Origin: Linnemannia hyalina
Taxonomy: Eukaryota; Mortierellomycota; Mortierellomycetes; Mortierellales; Mortierellaceae
Direction: 5' to 3'
DNA: 64,000 bases
NCBI GenBank assembly: GCA_019671135.1
Contig: JAHRHY010000001.1
Location: forward strand, 3,224,001-3,288,000
The position numbers and the translations under genes were made by a program. This document shows positions 1 through 13,200 of the stretch, in pieces. How positions within the stretch are numbered: the first letter of the stretch is position 1; every line of letters starts with the position of its first letter. The notes below the pieces were generated by a model. That model did no database searches. It had not been told where the DNA came from and worked only from the letters and a program-made list of their open reading frames with translations.

Positions 1-1035
1 AAAGGTAAACAGTGAAAGGAAACAGCAAAGAATAAGACGAAGAAGACGAAGGGCAAGATAAAAAAGGGGGCATTAAAGACGGGATCGGTCCCAACGAATC
101 TTCCGCAATCACCAGTGTGACTGGGCAAAAGAAAAAACAGCCACCAACTACAGCGATCTAATGCCCATGGTCGACAAATGGACGGAAGGGACCGACACCG
201 TTCCATGCACTGTAAATCATTCTTTCATTTGACGAAAAGAGATAAGGGTTCAAGCACCACTTTATGGCACCTGGAGCTGTCTCGGTAAACCCTCCCCTAA
301 ATAACATAAGGCCGCCTTCTCCTTGCTTATCCTTCTGGTTATCCTTTTGCTCATCCTTGTCAAATATTACTCCGAACAACCGAAAGTAGCATCCCCGAAC
401 TGGCTCTAAGCAAGCATGCCGTGACCTCCTTGCAATAGCTTTTTATTCGTAAAGGAAGAACGAGCCACTAACTTCTGGGGCGGGAATGACTGACAACTCT
501 TCAAAATAGCGTTGACGGGGTGGTAATCATTATCCCACGCCTCTCCTCTTGACACATTTTTTTTTGAATTATTTGGACTCGGTGGCGATCTGTTGTTTTG
601 TGAACGACGAATGGTTGGGGAAGGCTAAAAACGTCCGTCCTCTCCCGACGTGAAGATACAAAGTCGTCGGAATAAACACGATCTACATGGGCGCGGGCAC
701 TTGTCCTGGCCTATCTTTTGCGCGTCGTGCGTTATTTGAGGGAGTGTCTACACGACTGCAACTCGTCTAGGGATCGTTCCTGGCGCAAGGCCCAGATCGT
801 ACCGACCTGATCACTTCGCAACCCTTACCCCTCAAGCAATGGATCCACGTGACGAACATAGGGTTTCTTGTGGACTGTCGAGACATCCTTCCTGAGGTTG
901 ACCCAAGAGCCCTTCGCAGCTTGCTTCTAGGACATCTCGTCTTTTTGTCCTTTACTCTCTCTTTCACTCTTTACACTTCTTTCGCCTCTTTTACCTTTTC
1001 CAGCAAACCCTTCCTCCTCATCCGACACAACACTC
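1..1035. other. upstream region of calnexin, no gene seen
   Basis: About 1 kb at the window edge without a convincing coding region. Open frames here are short, overlap on both strands and lack splice-consistent partners. The last ~150 bases before the calnexin start are rich in C and T, as in the 5' leaders of other genes in this window, so the promoter and leader of calnexin probably lie here. No specific factor site could be assigned. Confidence 0.5.
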
Positions 1036-3234
1036 ATGGCACGCACTTTCACATTAGGCCTCGTCGGTCTCATCGCCCTCTCATCCGCCCTCTCTATGGT
1101 CCATGCACAAGAAGAACAGAAACCATTCAACGCAGACAACGACAACCTTGCCACCGACGATGCAACTTTCCAGCTCGCAGAGTTCAAGGTACGCCAGTAA
1201 CACCCTTTCTCTCACATATCTCTTGCCTCTCCCACTGCCTGGTAACAAGACTTGGACGCGAGTTACCAAGGACGAGAGATAACACCAACGATGTGACTAA
1301 CGTGTTTTCATAACTGATCAAACTTATAGGCTACATCGATCAAAGCACCTTTCCTGGAGCAGTTTGCCACCAGTTGGTCTGACCGCTGGACAGCTAGCGA
1401 GGCAACTAAAGAATCCAACGCAGAAGGCGAAGTGTTTAGCTATGTCGGACAGTGGTCAGTAGAGGAGCCTTCTGTCTATCCAGGATTGAAGAATGATCTC
1501 GGATTGGTGGCAAAATCAGCAGCCACCCACCACGCCATCTCCGCTTCATTGCCCGAGGTCGTCGATAACAAGGGCAAGACCCTCGTCGTCCAGTAAGTCC
1601 GTCAGATCGATACCCCATATTGAAGTTCAAGAAGAATGGAATGAAATGGACAGTTGTGGAGGACCAGGAGGCCTGGGAAAAAAACGTTGTCGTTAAGTAA
1701 TTGATCCACACTCCTCCTTATTTTTACTTTTCACCATTGGAACTAATTGGCATGTGTGGATTGCTTATTTCTGCGATAGGTATGAAGTCAAGGCTCAGGA
1801 TGGTTTGGAGTGCGGAGGCGCATACATGAAGCTGTTGACAGAGTCTCCTCAGGGCATCAAGTTCAAGGAGTTCTCGAACGAGACCCCTTACACCATCATG
1901 TTCGGACCTGACAAGTGTGGAGCAACGGACAAGATCCACTTCATCTTTCGACACAAGAACCCTGTCACTGGAGTCCATGAGGAGAAACATCTCCAGTCAG
2001 CGCCCCTCTCGAAATTGAGCAAGCGGACCACCCTCTACACCCTCATCGTGAAGTAAGTTTACTTGTACGTCTTTATTCGTATTCATATCACAAGGGCCAT
2101 GAGCGTGGGGGGGACTAGAAGCATTCATAGCCTAACACACTTACTGTATGGTCCAATAGCCCTGATCAGACATTCGAGATTAAGGTCAATGGAGAATCTG
2201 CCACCTCGGGATCTTTGCTTGAGAACTTTCAGCCGCCCGTCAACCCTCCCAAAGTGATCGAAGACGCAACCGACAGCAAACCTGCCAATTGGGTCGAGGA
2301 GGCTCGCATCCCTGACGCCAAGGCAACCAAGCCTGAGGACTGGGACGAGGACGCACCCGCCACCATCTTGGATGAGAAGGCTACCAAGCCTGCAGACTGG
2401 CTCGAGCATGAGGCCACAGAGATCCCCGACCCTGAGGCTATCAAACCCGAAGACTGGGACGATGAGGAGGACGGCGACTGGGTTCCTGTATCGGTCCCTA
2501 ACCCCAAATGTGTGAGCAATGGATGTGGTCCTTGGGTCCGTCCTCGTATCTCCAACCCAGCTTACAAGGGCAAATGGTCTGCCCCTTTGATCGACAACCC
2601 CGACTACAAGGGCGTGTGGGCACCTCGCAAGATTCCTAACCCTGACTTCTTTGAGGACTTGTCGCCTTCCAACTTTGAGAAGATTGGTGCTGTCGGTTTC
2701 GAAATTTGGACGATGCAGAAAGATATTCTCTTTGATAACATCTACATTGGTCACTCTACCGCCGATGCCGAGTCATTGGCTGCCGAAACCTGGGAGATCA
2801 AGTACAAGGCTGAAAAGGAGCAGGAAGAGTTGGCCCACCCTACCCCCAAGTCTGAGGAGGATACTTCGAAGGCTGACGAGAGCTTCGTCCAGTTCATGAT
2901 GAGACAGTTTCGAGAGTTCATTAATGTGGCTCGTGAGGATCCCATGCAGGCCATGACCGCATATCCTCTCGTTCTGTCTTGCCTTGCTGGTGTCGTTGGT
3001 GTTTCGTTCGGTCTGATGTTGATCATCACGGGCCTGATGCACGGCGACCCCGAGGCGCAGCAGGCGCGCGATGCTGCTGCTAAGGCTAAGAAGACCGATG
3101 CAGCGACTGCCGATGACAAAGCTGAGGATATCTCCAAGGTTGACGCTGATGAGGAGGACGATAAAGAGTTCAAGGAGGAGCTCGTCGTCCGGAAGCGCGC
3201 CGTCGCTGCTGCTGCCTCCTCGTCTGACAAGTAA
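1036..3234 (+). CDS. CNX1: calnexin, ER membrane lectin chaperone
   Basis: Calnexin holds monoglucosylated N-glycoproteins in the endoplasmic reticulum while they fold. Four exons are inferred: 1036-1188, 1330-1592, 1780-2052 and 2160-3234, giving 587 residues with phases that join exactly. The start gives a signal peptide (residues 1-24, ending VHA). The globular lectin domain follows and contains the [15 protein letters not shown] stretch typical of the family. The P-domain (about residues 265-400) has tandem KPxDWD/E motifs, then NPxYKGxW motifs. A transmembrane helix lies near 498-522 and is followed by an acidic, lysine-rich cytosolic tail, so this is membrane calnexin rather than soluble calreticulin. 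Length fits fungal calnexins. A possible AATAAA polyadenylation signal lies at 3399-3404. Confidence 0.96.
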
Positions 3235-3638
3235 CTTTCGTACTCCTTCTTATTCCTTCATTGCGGCTCATAAAAAAGCCACCCTCGTAGTTAACTAAAG
3301 TAGCCCAATACACAAAGCAAAAAACACTCACTTAAGGCCTTACTTACCCTTTTGACGCGTTTACACCTACGATGTGTTTATTTTATTTTTTTCAGTTGAA
3401 TAAAATTCGTCCCCTTCCAGACATTCTAATCCGCCCACATGGTTTGCTCTCTCCACAGAAAAAGGGAGCACGTAACACTCCTCTTCCTCCACATAGGAAT
3501 TGTTTACCTTCATCACCACAACTACCGGACCTGAACATCACAAGATCCTGACAAAGGGCTATTTCGGGGTAAACATAATAAGGATGTGTATTGTCCTTCC
3601 TCCAAATCCACATGCGAAACCATGTCGGATGGTAGGGA

Positions 3639-3652
3639 GTTGAGTAGAGTAG

Positions 3653-3702
<50 letters not shown>
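3639..3702. repeat. AGAGT / GA microsatellite
   Basis: A few AGAGT units run into an uninterrupted GA dinucleotide tract of about 23 units (3656-3702). It lies about 420 bases after the calnexin stop, in non-coding DNA. Confidence 0.95.
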
Positions 3703-3705
<3 letters not shown>

Positions 3706-6591
3706 AGTATTGTTTATGACTTTCGAGCCGAGCCGCAAAACGACAAACAATAACAGAGTACTTGGCCATGCAATACAAGACAAAACCTCGTTCTCCAGGG
3801 TAGGTGTCTCCAGGGGTAGGTGTTTTTTTTTTGAATTGTTAGATGTTAGCATTCGAGGTTAGTTATGTTGTTGCCCTTTCGCCCCTCCTCATGGCAGATG
3901 AATGTTGATGAGAGCGTTTGAGAGGTGCAGCTGGGACAGGAACAAGGTTGATGGTCGGAATAATCGAGAGGTATACGAGTGGAGATGCCGGGTTTAGAAG
4001 AGTCATCGAGAAGAGTATTATGAGCACGCGTCCTTTTTAGCCTTTACAACAAAAACAATAAAGGTATCTTGGTAGATGTACCCAAGTAGCCTTTTGAATG
4101 AATATCGGAGCCCCCAATAAACAAAAACACAAATCCAGCAAGAGCTTCACAGACGCATGTTTACAAACTGGTCGATATGTTTACAAACTGAGGGCGTTTG
4201 AACACGCAAAGGATATAAACAAAGAGGCGGAAGAAACAAAGGAGAGAGAAAGTAAAGCGGTTTGGTGATTTGAACTGACAAACCATTAATTGCGAGAGGG
4301 CCTCTCCTGCAATGGTATGGTAGGAGAGGACACAGTTCGCGCCGGTCTATCCGATGACTTGACCGAGTTTAATGGGATGACGCGTTGCGGTCGTTGGGGA
4401 AGAACCATGTATTTTGCGCATATTACTGTCGGTCGGCTGGCGAAAGGAAAAACAAAGAACGCGCTTTCAATTGATGTTGTGTATCTTGTATCTGTTGTTA
4501 TTATTCTCGTGGAATCGAAAAGGCGGCGAAAGGAGACACACCTTGGCTAAGGGAAAGATCGAGAGAAAGAAGGAAAGATAAGGTATGGAGCTTTCTTGTC
4601 AAAGAAATCGATTTCACTAATTCGTTGACACCCTCCCTTAATCAACGATAGATCAATGAGAAAGAAGGGAGACAGGGCTGTTCAGCACGTTCGACAGGAG
4701 AACCAAGGTCCATTCCACCGTTCCTTTTTGGGGTAAAGATGGGTAAGGTCCAGCAACAAGCACGAGCTTCTATTCCATTCTTGACGCTAATCCACTTTTA
4801 CTCATTCTCGCTTCCTTCGGCCCAGGATAATGGCGTATTTTGAGGGTAGTGTCATTATCATTGCAGTATCCATCCTGTACACCTGCCTTGCTGCATAGAA
4901 GAACGACAACCATGCATCCTTGTTCTCTTGTGCACAAAATTATATCCCCATCGTACATATGCGCCAGAAGAGGGTACAAATCTGCATAACCATCCATCGC
5001 CACAAAGAGTACAGCCAACTTGGAGAATGGGGACATGTGCGGGTAGTGCAGGGGGGAAAAGAATCGTCAAAAAAATCTGAGCAGCAAAGAGCCACATCTG
5101 ACCCGGCCTGCCCACGAATGGGGGTAAACAACAACAAACAGCAACAAACAGAATGCTCGGTTCCCTCTATTGGTCACGTCTTTTGTCTTCAAAGGCATTC
5201 CGGTCCTTGTCCCTTGCTTAAAGCGAGATTGAGGTATGTTCAAAAAGGTACCTCCTCCTTCCCCTTGCTCTGTTGTTTACTATTCAATTGCCCCTCTTGA
5301 CCTAACATACCTCGCAAGCACAAGGTTCTGTGTCACCCAATGACGCTCCAAGGTGTGTGGGTGAGTATATACATCTGTCTTGTATTAGACCCTTATTTTG
5401 CCTTTATTTTTTCCCCTTGCATGTCCACGTTCCCCTCCGCTCAAGCGTGCCTGAAAAGTAACAATACCCCTTCGATCACCCGCCCTTTCCTTACTTTCAC
5501 CGTTTTTACCATCAACACCATACCCCTCCCCCTACCCCTTTTTTGCTTTATGTCTACACCTCCTATCTGTCCTGTGAAAAAACAATAATTTATTCGAGAC
5601 CCAGGTCCGAAAGGGTGTGAAGTAGGGGGGAACAGAAGAGAGATGAACCAAGAGTCGACAGTAAAAGTCCTGTTCTGTTTGCTTTTTTTTTGCCTTCTAT
5701 GTGCCCCTGTGGAGACAAACAAGTCCCTTCCTCTCTCTCTTCGCGATCGATTGGAAAGGCTAATGCTGTCAAGGAAGCCCTTCTTCCAGGCAAAAAGCCC
5801 TTGCAAAGTTGTTTTCCTCGATAGTCCGAAAAGTCGAAATGGTTTTCTGTATCAACTCAACTCCATCTCCAGGCATCACCTTTATTCCAGCCCACAAATG
5901 TCATGTCGCCATCCTTCTCGCCACCAAGCTACTCACCTCTCAATCCTCTCCTCCTCCCAACTTGACGTTCCGGAAATACCTTTCATTGGTACTTAGAATC
6001 CCGTGTGCATTGCTCACTCATACATTTATTTGGTCTGTATTCGATTTTCTTGGCGAAGCGATAGTTTATTTATTTTTTTCGTTGTCTTCCAACACTCACA
6101 TGGATGCTGCTGTTAAAGTAAAGAGTGTACTTGATTGAGTTGGATTAAACGCGACCAGGAGGTGTTGTTGGGTATGTGGAGAAAATGCCCTTGCAAAAAA
6201 CCTGCATATGCCTCTTCCATTGCATTATGCATGCACCTGTGATGATGGTGAAATGAAGTAGACAATAGAGAAACACCTGGACAATGAGCTTTTTGGTCAT
6301 TTTGTGGTTTTCCTTTCGTGCCTGGGTGTTGATATTGAATTACCAACCGTATTCCTAACTCGCGGTCTTTGTTGTCCCTCCATACCAACAAAAGCCATCT
6401 GATAAGACAGCTACGGTTCAAACAGCAGATATGTTTCCAGCCGCTCCTGGACTTGCGAAGGGACATGTCGACGACATGGTAAACTTTCTTCATGCTTTGT
6501 CGCCAGGGCCTAATTTTCATGCGCCTTTGGTTTCTTTTTCACCTTTTTTTTCAGGCACGGCGAATTAAGTGCCGAAGGAGCATTGAGGATA

Positions 6592-6630
6592 GACCACCAC
6601 CACCACAACAACAACAACAATAACAACAGC

Positions 6631-6661
<31 letters not shown>

Positions 6662-6671
6662 GCGATAACAA
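6592..6671. repeat. ACC / AAC trinucleotide microsatellite
   Basis: ACC triplets followed by about twenty AAC triplets with a few interruptions. Open frames across it translate to poly-Leu, poly-Val or poly-Asn and are not evidence of a gene. Confidence 0.95.
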
Positions 6672-7433
6672 ATAAGTAGGATAAGCCAGCATCAGCAGAA
6701 TCCAAATAAACGGTCCAGCAGGCCAGAGGAAATGCGAGGATGGATATCTTCTCCTTTTGTGGAGAGAAAAGGAACGTATCGATCAAAACAACAACAAACC
6801 AAGGGGGTAGGAGCGTAAAACAACGACTCCAAAATGGACTGTCTCATGAAAATCCAAAGCCATGACCTCTTCCTTTCATGACCTTCTCTCTCCCTCCCGT
6901 TCGTACCTTTCTTTCGCCCCCTTTGCCTTTACCCATGCATGCCCCTCTCCACATTGCCTTTCTTTTTTTGTGTTGTTTTTATTCGGCGGGTTTAGTCGAA
7001 GGGGGCGTCCTTCACGAATAACAAACAATACATTACCAATAACAAATCAAGCCAACAAACAAAACAAAACAAAGCAAAAACATTGCAGCACCAGACAACG
7101 TCTTCAACTCAATCAAGCTCGCCTTTCTTAGTTTATTTTTCTCAACTCTAAAGACATACACACACATTCATACTCTCTCCCACATACACACATCCATACA
7201 CACGAACCAGAAAATGGGAGCAAAGCAGGGGAAGAGGAAGAATAGTTGGTCAGTTCTCTCTTCTGTCCGACGACGTATAAAAGCAGCTACACATCCCACA
7301 ATATTTTACTTTTTTCCTTGTCGCAAGCCCCATCACCTTCAGCCTAAGCAACCTTTCTCCATCCCTCTTCCCAGCCTTCTCCACGCTCACGCCCCTCCAA
7401 GCATCCCCCCACATCCGCAAGCAAACATCAAAA

Positions 7434-8589
7434 ATGTTGTTCTCCAAGACCATTTCCTCCGCCGTCGCCATTGCTTTGGCCACCATCGCCACATCCTTTG
7501 TCGAAGCCTCGCCTATCCGCATTCCCGAGGGCCTCGTTGCCCGCTCGGTCGAGTCCGCTGCCGCTGACGCTTCTGCCGCTGCCTTTGTCCCTCTTAGCAA
7601 GAGATCTTGGACCGCCGAAGAGATTGAAGAGCACCATCAATGGGTCAAGCGCTCTAGTGCTGGAATCAATGACTGGAGCTGCGTCCCTGCTGCTGGCAAG
7701 CTCCCCATCGTCCTTGTTCATGGCCTGGTAAGTTTGCTTGTGATTTGTGCGTTTCGTTTTTTGTACCTGAAAAACCAGAAAAACACGCGTCGATTGGAGG
7801 ATTTTTTCCTGCCTCTGCACATGACTGACGCGTCCAACTCCATCCTTTTTTTTTCCCTCGTCCACGCGTTTTTTTGCAATCTTCCTCCCACAGATCGCCA
7901 ACAAGGACGACAACTGGATCTACATGGGTCCCCGCTTGAAGGCTTCTGGATACTGTGTGTACAGCTTTACCTACGGAACTCTCCCCGGGATCTACCTCAT
8001 TGCCGGTCTGGACAAGATGGAGAACGGCGCTGCCCAGATGTCGGCCTTTGTCGATAAGGTCCTAGCTGCGACCAAGGCCACCAAGGTTGATCTGGTTGGT
8101 CATTCCCAGGGTTCGCTCATGCCCCGTTACTACCTCAAGTTCTTGGGCGGTGCCGCCAAAGTTAACAAGTTTGCGGCCTTTGGAACGATTGCCTATGGAA
8201 CCACTTTGAGTAGTGTTGTTCCTTTCTTGACCTCCCTCGGTTTGTATGATCCCATCTATAAGATCCTCGACCCAGTCTGCGCATCCTGCTTCCAATTCCT
8301 CATCGGTTCCGACTTCCTCAACAACCTGAACGCCGGCGGAGATTCTGTCCCTGGAGTCCAGTACCAGTTCATCGCCTCCAAGTACGACGAGATCGTCACC
8401 CCTTACACCAACGGCTTCTTGCGTGACAACAACCCTGCTGTCAAGAACGTCGTCCTCCAGGATCTTTGCAGCCTCGACGTCAGCGAGCACGCCCTCCAGA
8501 TGCTGGATCCCATCGTCTTCCACAAGATCCTCGCCTTCCTCTCCCCCTCCGCCCCCCAGACCGTCAACTGTCTCTCTGCCCTCTCCTAA
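7434..8589 (+). CDS. secreted class 2 triacylglycerol lipase/esterase
   Basis: An extracellular alpha/beta-hydrolase of the lipase class 2 (EstA/LipA-like) type, expected to cleave acylglycerol esters. Two exons (7434-7727, 7894-8589) give 329 residues, and the intron has a GTAAGT donor and CAG acceptor. A signal peptide (about residues 1-26) is followed by a probable propeptide with KR dibasic sites near 56 and 72, suitable for Kex2-type cleavage. The oxyanion-loop motif LVHG ends at about 97, the nucleophile is Ser169 in GHSQG, and the likely acid and base are Asp263 (KYDEIVTPY) and His297 (SEHALQ). Four or more cysteines in the mature part suit a secreted protein. The assignment to this lipase family is firm, but the substrate is inferred. 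Confidence 0.9.
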
Positions 8590-10244
8590 ACGCAAGAGAC
8601 CCCCACCCACCCATTCGGTCGCCATCTAATAGTAGCGAGGATATAACACTGTCAATTAGCAAAAAAAGGCAAAAACGAGAGCAGGTTTTTCGTTTTCCTT
8701 TCCTCTTCTTCACTTTATCTCTCGGCATTGTGAGGATTACACATACCCTCACAGAGTTTTTACAAAGAAAAAAAAATTACCAATTGACTATTTAACATTT
8801 TTTCAGAGACGAACAGCAAAAAGGAAACTTCATCCAACCTCATATTCCCCCCTCACCTTACATCACCTACCCTCCACAATTATGTAGATATACCCCGCTT
8901 CCTCTTTCCTTCGTCTACTTGTTACCATCTATTTCACATCTTTACAGAATAAAAACCCCATCAAAACAAAAACGTATGACTGCTGGTTTATTAGAGTCCG
9001 CGCCGCCTATAGGTTTATTCACCAATCCGCCGCATCTAATCCTTAAGTCGTGCAAGAGTTTCGAATTCAGGGGGGGGGGAGAGTCACCCAAGTTCAGGCA
9101 AGAGGGGATGAAAGTTGTCCGACATGGCCATCGCATCTTGCAGCGAGCCCAGGCATCGTCAAGACGTGTTGGGCTCCTGGGAGACATGCTGTAGGAGGGG
9201 GGGGGGGGTTCAGGGACAAAAGGCTTGTCATCAAGCGCTTCTTCTTCCAGCTCTTCGTCAACGGCCCTCCATGTCCGGGGGTTTACTGGATGTTTCAACA
9301 ACGTCTTAATCAATCACGTCTTGATCAAGTGCATCATGTCCGTCGATCTCTGTTTTCAGGATCATCACAGTCTCCAAAAGGTTGATGTGATGAGGGCCAA
9401 AAAAACACCGTCCTCGCCCCCCCGCCCCCTCATCCTCATTCAAGTCCATCTCTACGCCCCAACTAACCATCGATCACCAAAAGCCGCCGTGCTGTGCCGG
9501 ATCCAGTCCTCTGTGACAGCGACATCTAGCATTGGTCGTCGCTGCCGCCAGGTGCACTCTTCCAGAAAAAATCCGGTTGACGTGTCTCATCGCTCTCACA
9601 CTCGAAAATCCAGCCACGGAGTTCAGACGAGATTCTGAGGCGCCTCTGGTGGTGGCAAGGGCATGTGTGAAAGAAAGAAAGGGAGGTGTAAAGTGGGTAG
9701 GAAAGGAGGAAGGAAAGGAAGTAAGAAGGGAAAGAAAATTCAAAAAGAATGAAGAACAAAAGGAAAAAGAAAATATAGCGGGGGAGGAGGGGGGGGGGTC
9801 TATACCCCTCCTTTTTGGTAAGTGACCATGCATTGCCGCCGTATCATTGATCATTGATAAAGACGCGTCTGTCTTAAATGTTCAAGCAGTACTATTTCTC
9901 ACATTCAAACATCAAAACGCGTGCTGGGGTGGCAACCAGTCGCGTTGTTCTCAACAGAACAGAGAGACAAGGACAAATGGGAATGGAGAAGATGAGACAA
10001 GCGGAACAATCTATAACATTAATGCTTACCTGTCTCAGCTCTCCCCTTGCTTGGTTTTCAATTCCACCAATAAAGGTTCCACCACGTATTGCCAATCATG
10101 AGCTCCTGAACTATTTTCATCCTTTGTGACGAACTTGCTAATCCGACAAAATATATCACTGCCCACAGAAACAACTATGCAGTATATATGACAATGTTTA
10201 TTCACAAGAAGAGGAGTAGAGAGTGACAAAACGTGGTACCGGGT
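8590..10244. other. intergenic region with possible decayed coding sequence
   Basis: Between the lipase and the carnitine acetyltransferase 3' end there is no intact gene. Two poly-G runs occur near 9069 and 9197. The minus strand from about 9650 to 9050 has coding-like peptide segments broken by frame changes (separate entry). The rest looks non-coding. Confidence 0.45.
9050..9650 (-). pseudogene. possible decayed gene remnant
   Basis: On the minus strand, peptide segments with protein-like composition appear in different frames. One contains LRGWIFECESDET and ends in KSAPGGSDDQC (about 9630-9515), one contains AVTEDWIRHSTAAFGD (about 9515-9475), one contains HHINLLETVMILKTEIDG (about 9400-9330) and one contains AVDEELEEEALDDKPF then PPPPSY (about 9270-9180). 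Frame changes and stops separate them, and runs of C/G lie at two breaks. I do not recognise the family. It may be an old pseudogene, or exons of a gene whose introns I cannot place. Confidence 0.25.
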
Positions 10245-13200
10245 TCACTTGGGACTAGTAGGATGGGAAGAAGAATCCTTGCTCAAGTTGGAAGCTCCTC
10301 TCCTGGACCGAAGACGACTCAAGATACTATCCTCGCCCATCAGAATAGCCATGAAAGTCCGCTGAGTTCCAGAGTCAGAACGAGGACGGGTACCGACAAC
10401 AACCTGACCCGTCGAAGGGCGTCTCTCTCCTGCTCCTGCTCCTGCTCCTGCATCGGTAGTAGTAGTAGTCGCACCAGAAGCAGCAGCTGGAGTAGGAGTA
10501 GTGGAAGTGGGCGATGAGGTAGAGATGACCTTCTTGGGGGGAATAGGGGATGCAGAACCGCCACCAATGTCAAACGCAATCTCGTCGATTCCAGACAAGT
10601 ACTTCTCTTGAGCCATCGCCATCGCGTTACGGGCAAGGGCAGTTCGGAGGACAGGATCGTGCTTCTGGAAGAACAGACTGGTTCTAGGCGCAGGCATGGG
10701 GGGACGAGCGGGCGAAGGGCTCCGAGCAATAAGAGCATAGTCCGGGACGGCAACTCGTCCTTCTCTGAAATGGGCGGTCGATTGCATAGTCGGGTTCATG
10801 GACTTGCTGGCCATGGCCAATTCGCCAGACCGCTCTGCATTCGACAAGGCCACTGCAGCAGCTGCAACCATCGCTGCCTGAGCCGCCTCGACCTTCTCAA
10901 TCTTGCGGACCTCCTCAAACATGAACCGCATGTCCTCCAGCGCCTCGACAATATAGTTGCCCAACTCACGGGATCCGAGCTTGAGACTGGTGATGCAAAA
11001 GTCGAGCTCCGTCTCCTTGACCATGTAGGCGCATCCATATCCGTCCGGCACAACCTCGCCCCATCCATAGGCAATAAAACAATCGTCCGAAATCTGCGAG
11101 GTCGACAGCCTCCATCTGCAGGTACGAGCAAAGACAGGGTCGGCAAACAGGGCAGGGACGGTCTCGTCCGAATCCCGAATTAGGCGAAGACCCAAGAGGT
11201 GACGATCGACTGCTTGTCCATCAACAGCCCAAGCAGTGTACTGGGCATGTCTTGCCACTGCCGCACGACAGGCTGCCGCACGAGCCTTGAGGCCGACATC
11301 CTCATTCTGCATCGCCAGACAGAACGCCTTACTCTCGTTAGAGCACGAACGGGCAGTCTCGGTACGTCCATGGCGGTACTTGCGCGTGGCTGCCGACTCG
11401 TAGGTGGCGACAAGCTCTCCATGCTTGCGGTAGTAGGCCAGCTGGAGGGCCATCTGGACATAAGCATCGGGAGACATCTTGAAGGTCTTGATCAATCCCT
11501 TGCCATATCCCTTGAACTCTGTCGGGACCATCTCGTGAGCATCGACGGTCTCCTTGAAGTAGACGTGCGCATTCTCAATCGCCTTGGACAGCTTGGTGCT
11601 CGAGACAAACTTGAGAGGCAGGGGCTTGTCCAGGGCCGACGCAATCTCGTAAAGATCCTCTGCATTCAAGTTCCTGAAATCAGGAAGGGCACGTGCCTGG
11701 GCCTCGTCAATCAGATAACGGCAAAGACGGGATGTAGGAGTAGCGTCCATCTTGGAGTGTTCGCCGTTCATTCCTGCACGTCCGTTGGCGAAGACGATCA
11801 GCTGGAAGCACTTGTCAAACCAGCGACTTGCGCCATCGCCATGCCACAAGGCTCTCGAGAACTCCTCAGAGGTCGTGGGGGAGGTCGAGTCCAGACAAAG
11901 GACAAACATAGACGACTCGATCATGGCCATGTGGGCCTTGTTGGATCCGTGGGCCTCAAACAGCGTGACGCGGTCCTGGGCGGCCTGGTCTCGCTGTCCT
12001 GTGGAAAGAATGCCGACGGCGGGGACAGAGGACTTGTCGTCGTCTGCCATCTTCTTGATACGTTCCAGCTGGATCATGATTTCACGTGGGCTCAACACCG
12101 ATGATGGCTTGGAGGGGTCCAGCTGGGTGTCAAAGATGTAGAATTTCCCATTGCGGACAACACAGATGTGGCTATTGGTCTCGTAGGGAAACCCTACATC
12201 GCAATCCTTCTCCAGCCCTGAGATGCGGCTGTAATTGAAAAGGTACTGGTACATGTTCATGCAGAAAGGCGCATTCCTCGCCATGTCTGGTGTCAGCGTA
12301 CGCCTATGAATAGGAAATATGCCATTGATTGAATGATTAGTTCGCCTCCATCACATGAATCGTCACTGGTAACCATGATCTGGGTCATCCATTCATCTCT
12401 GATAAAAAGAGAAAAAGAAAAAAATAAATAAGAACTAATGCGTGGCGACAAGCCTTGTATATCCTGTAAAAAGTTCACACACTAGCACAGCGGCATGTCC
12501 CGGTAAGCCCAAAAAGGAAAACCTATCCTTTCCTTGTGTCCCCCCTTCCCTCGTTTTCCGTCTTCATCTCTGTCCAATCCATATATCTCCTCCAATCAAC
12601 GTTACACGGCCCAATGACCACACATATCCTATTGAAACGCCCCTCCTGAGTAGGGGCGTAATGCGATAATCCAAGATTAGGAGGGCTAGGGAGGGTACCA
12701 GCCACCAAACACCATGAGGGAAAAAGTGAGGGGAGCCAAAGTGTAGAGCCCACTATTTCCATTATCTCATCCCATCACCGGTTCCCATTCGTTATTTTCT
12801 TTCGGCCAAACCTTGATCATATGGAGATCAAAGGTAAGATAAAAAAGAAAACAAGGAAAAGCCGAGCCCCCAAGATACACTCGGACATAAGGACAAAAAA
12901 AGAGTGAAAAATGGCGAAAGGGGGATAACAACAAATTTGTTGTCCCTCTTTGACCCTTCTCTGTTCTTCCTTCGTCTCTTTTTTTTCAAGTGCATGTCAT
13001 TTGTTGGTGGGATTGGGGAAGAGGAATGTCCTTAGAAAACGAGAATATCAAAGCACAACATCAATGCCGCAGGAAAAGACGACCATTTGAATGTCATTAG
13101 CAAGAAACGAACTTACGTTGCAATCAATTGCCTGAACTCGAGGGCAAGACTGACAAGGAGGGCCCCACGGGCAGTCTGGGTGGGCATGCGGGGATCGTCC

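Larger units (their letters stand above)
3235..7433. other. 4.2 kb gene-poor intergenic region
   Basis: No convincing gene on either strand. The many open frames of 60-135 codons are composed of simple-sequence translations (poly-Leu, Ser-Leu repeats) or have random composition. The stretch contains a GA microsatellite (3656-3702), an AAC/ACC microsatellite (6592-6671), several poly-T tracts and a short direct repeat (about 14 bases, near 4157 and 4178). The end, from about 7140, is rich in C, A and T and is probably the lipase leader. An unrecognised non-coding RNA cannot be excluded. Confidence 0.5.

Noticed and set aside
6510..6786. Poly-Leu and poly-Val open frames
   Set aside because: They are translations of the AAC microsatellite.
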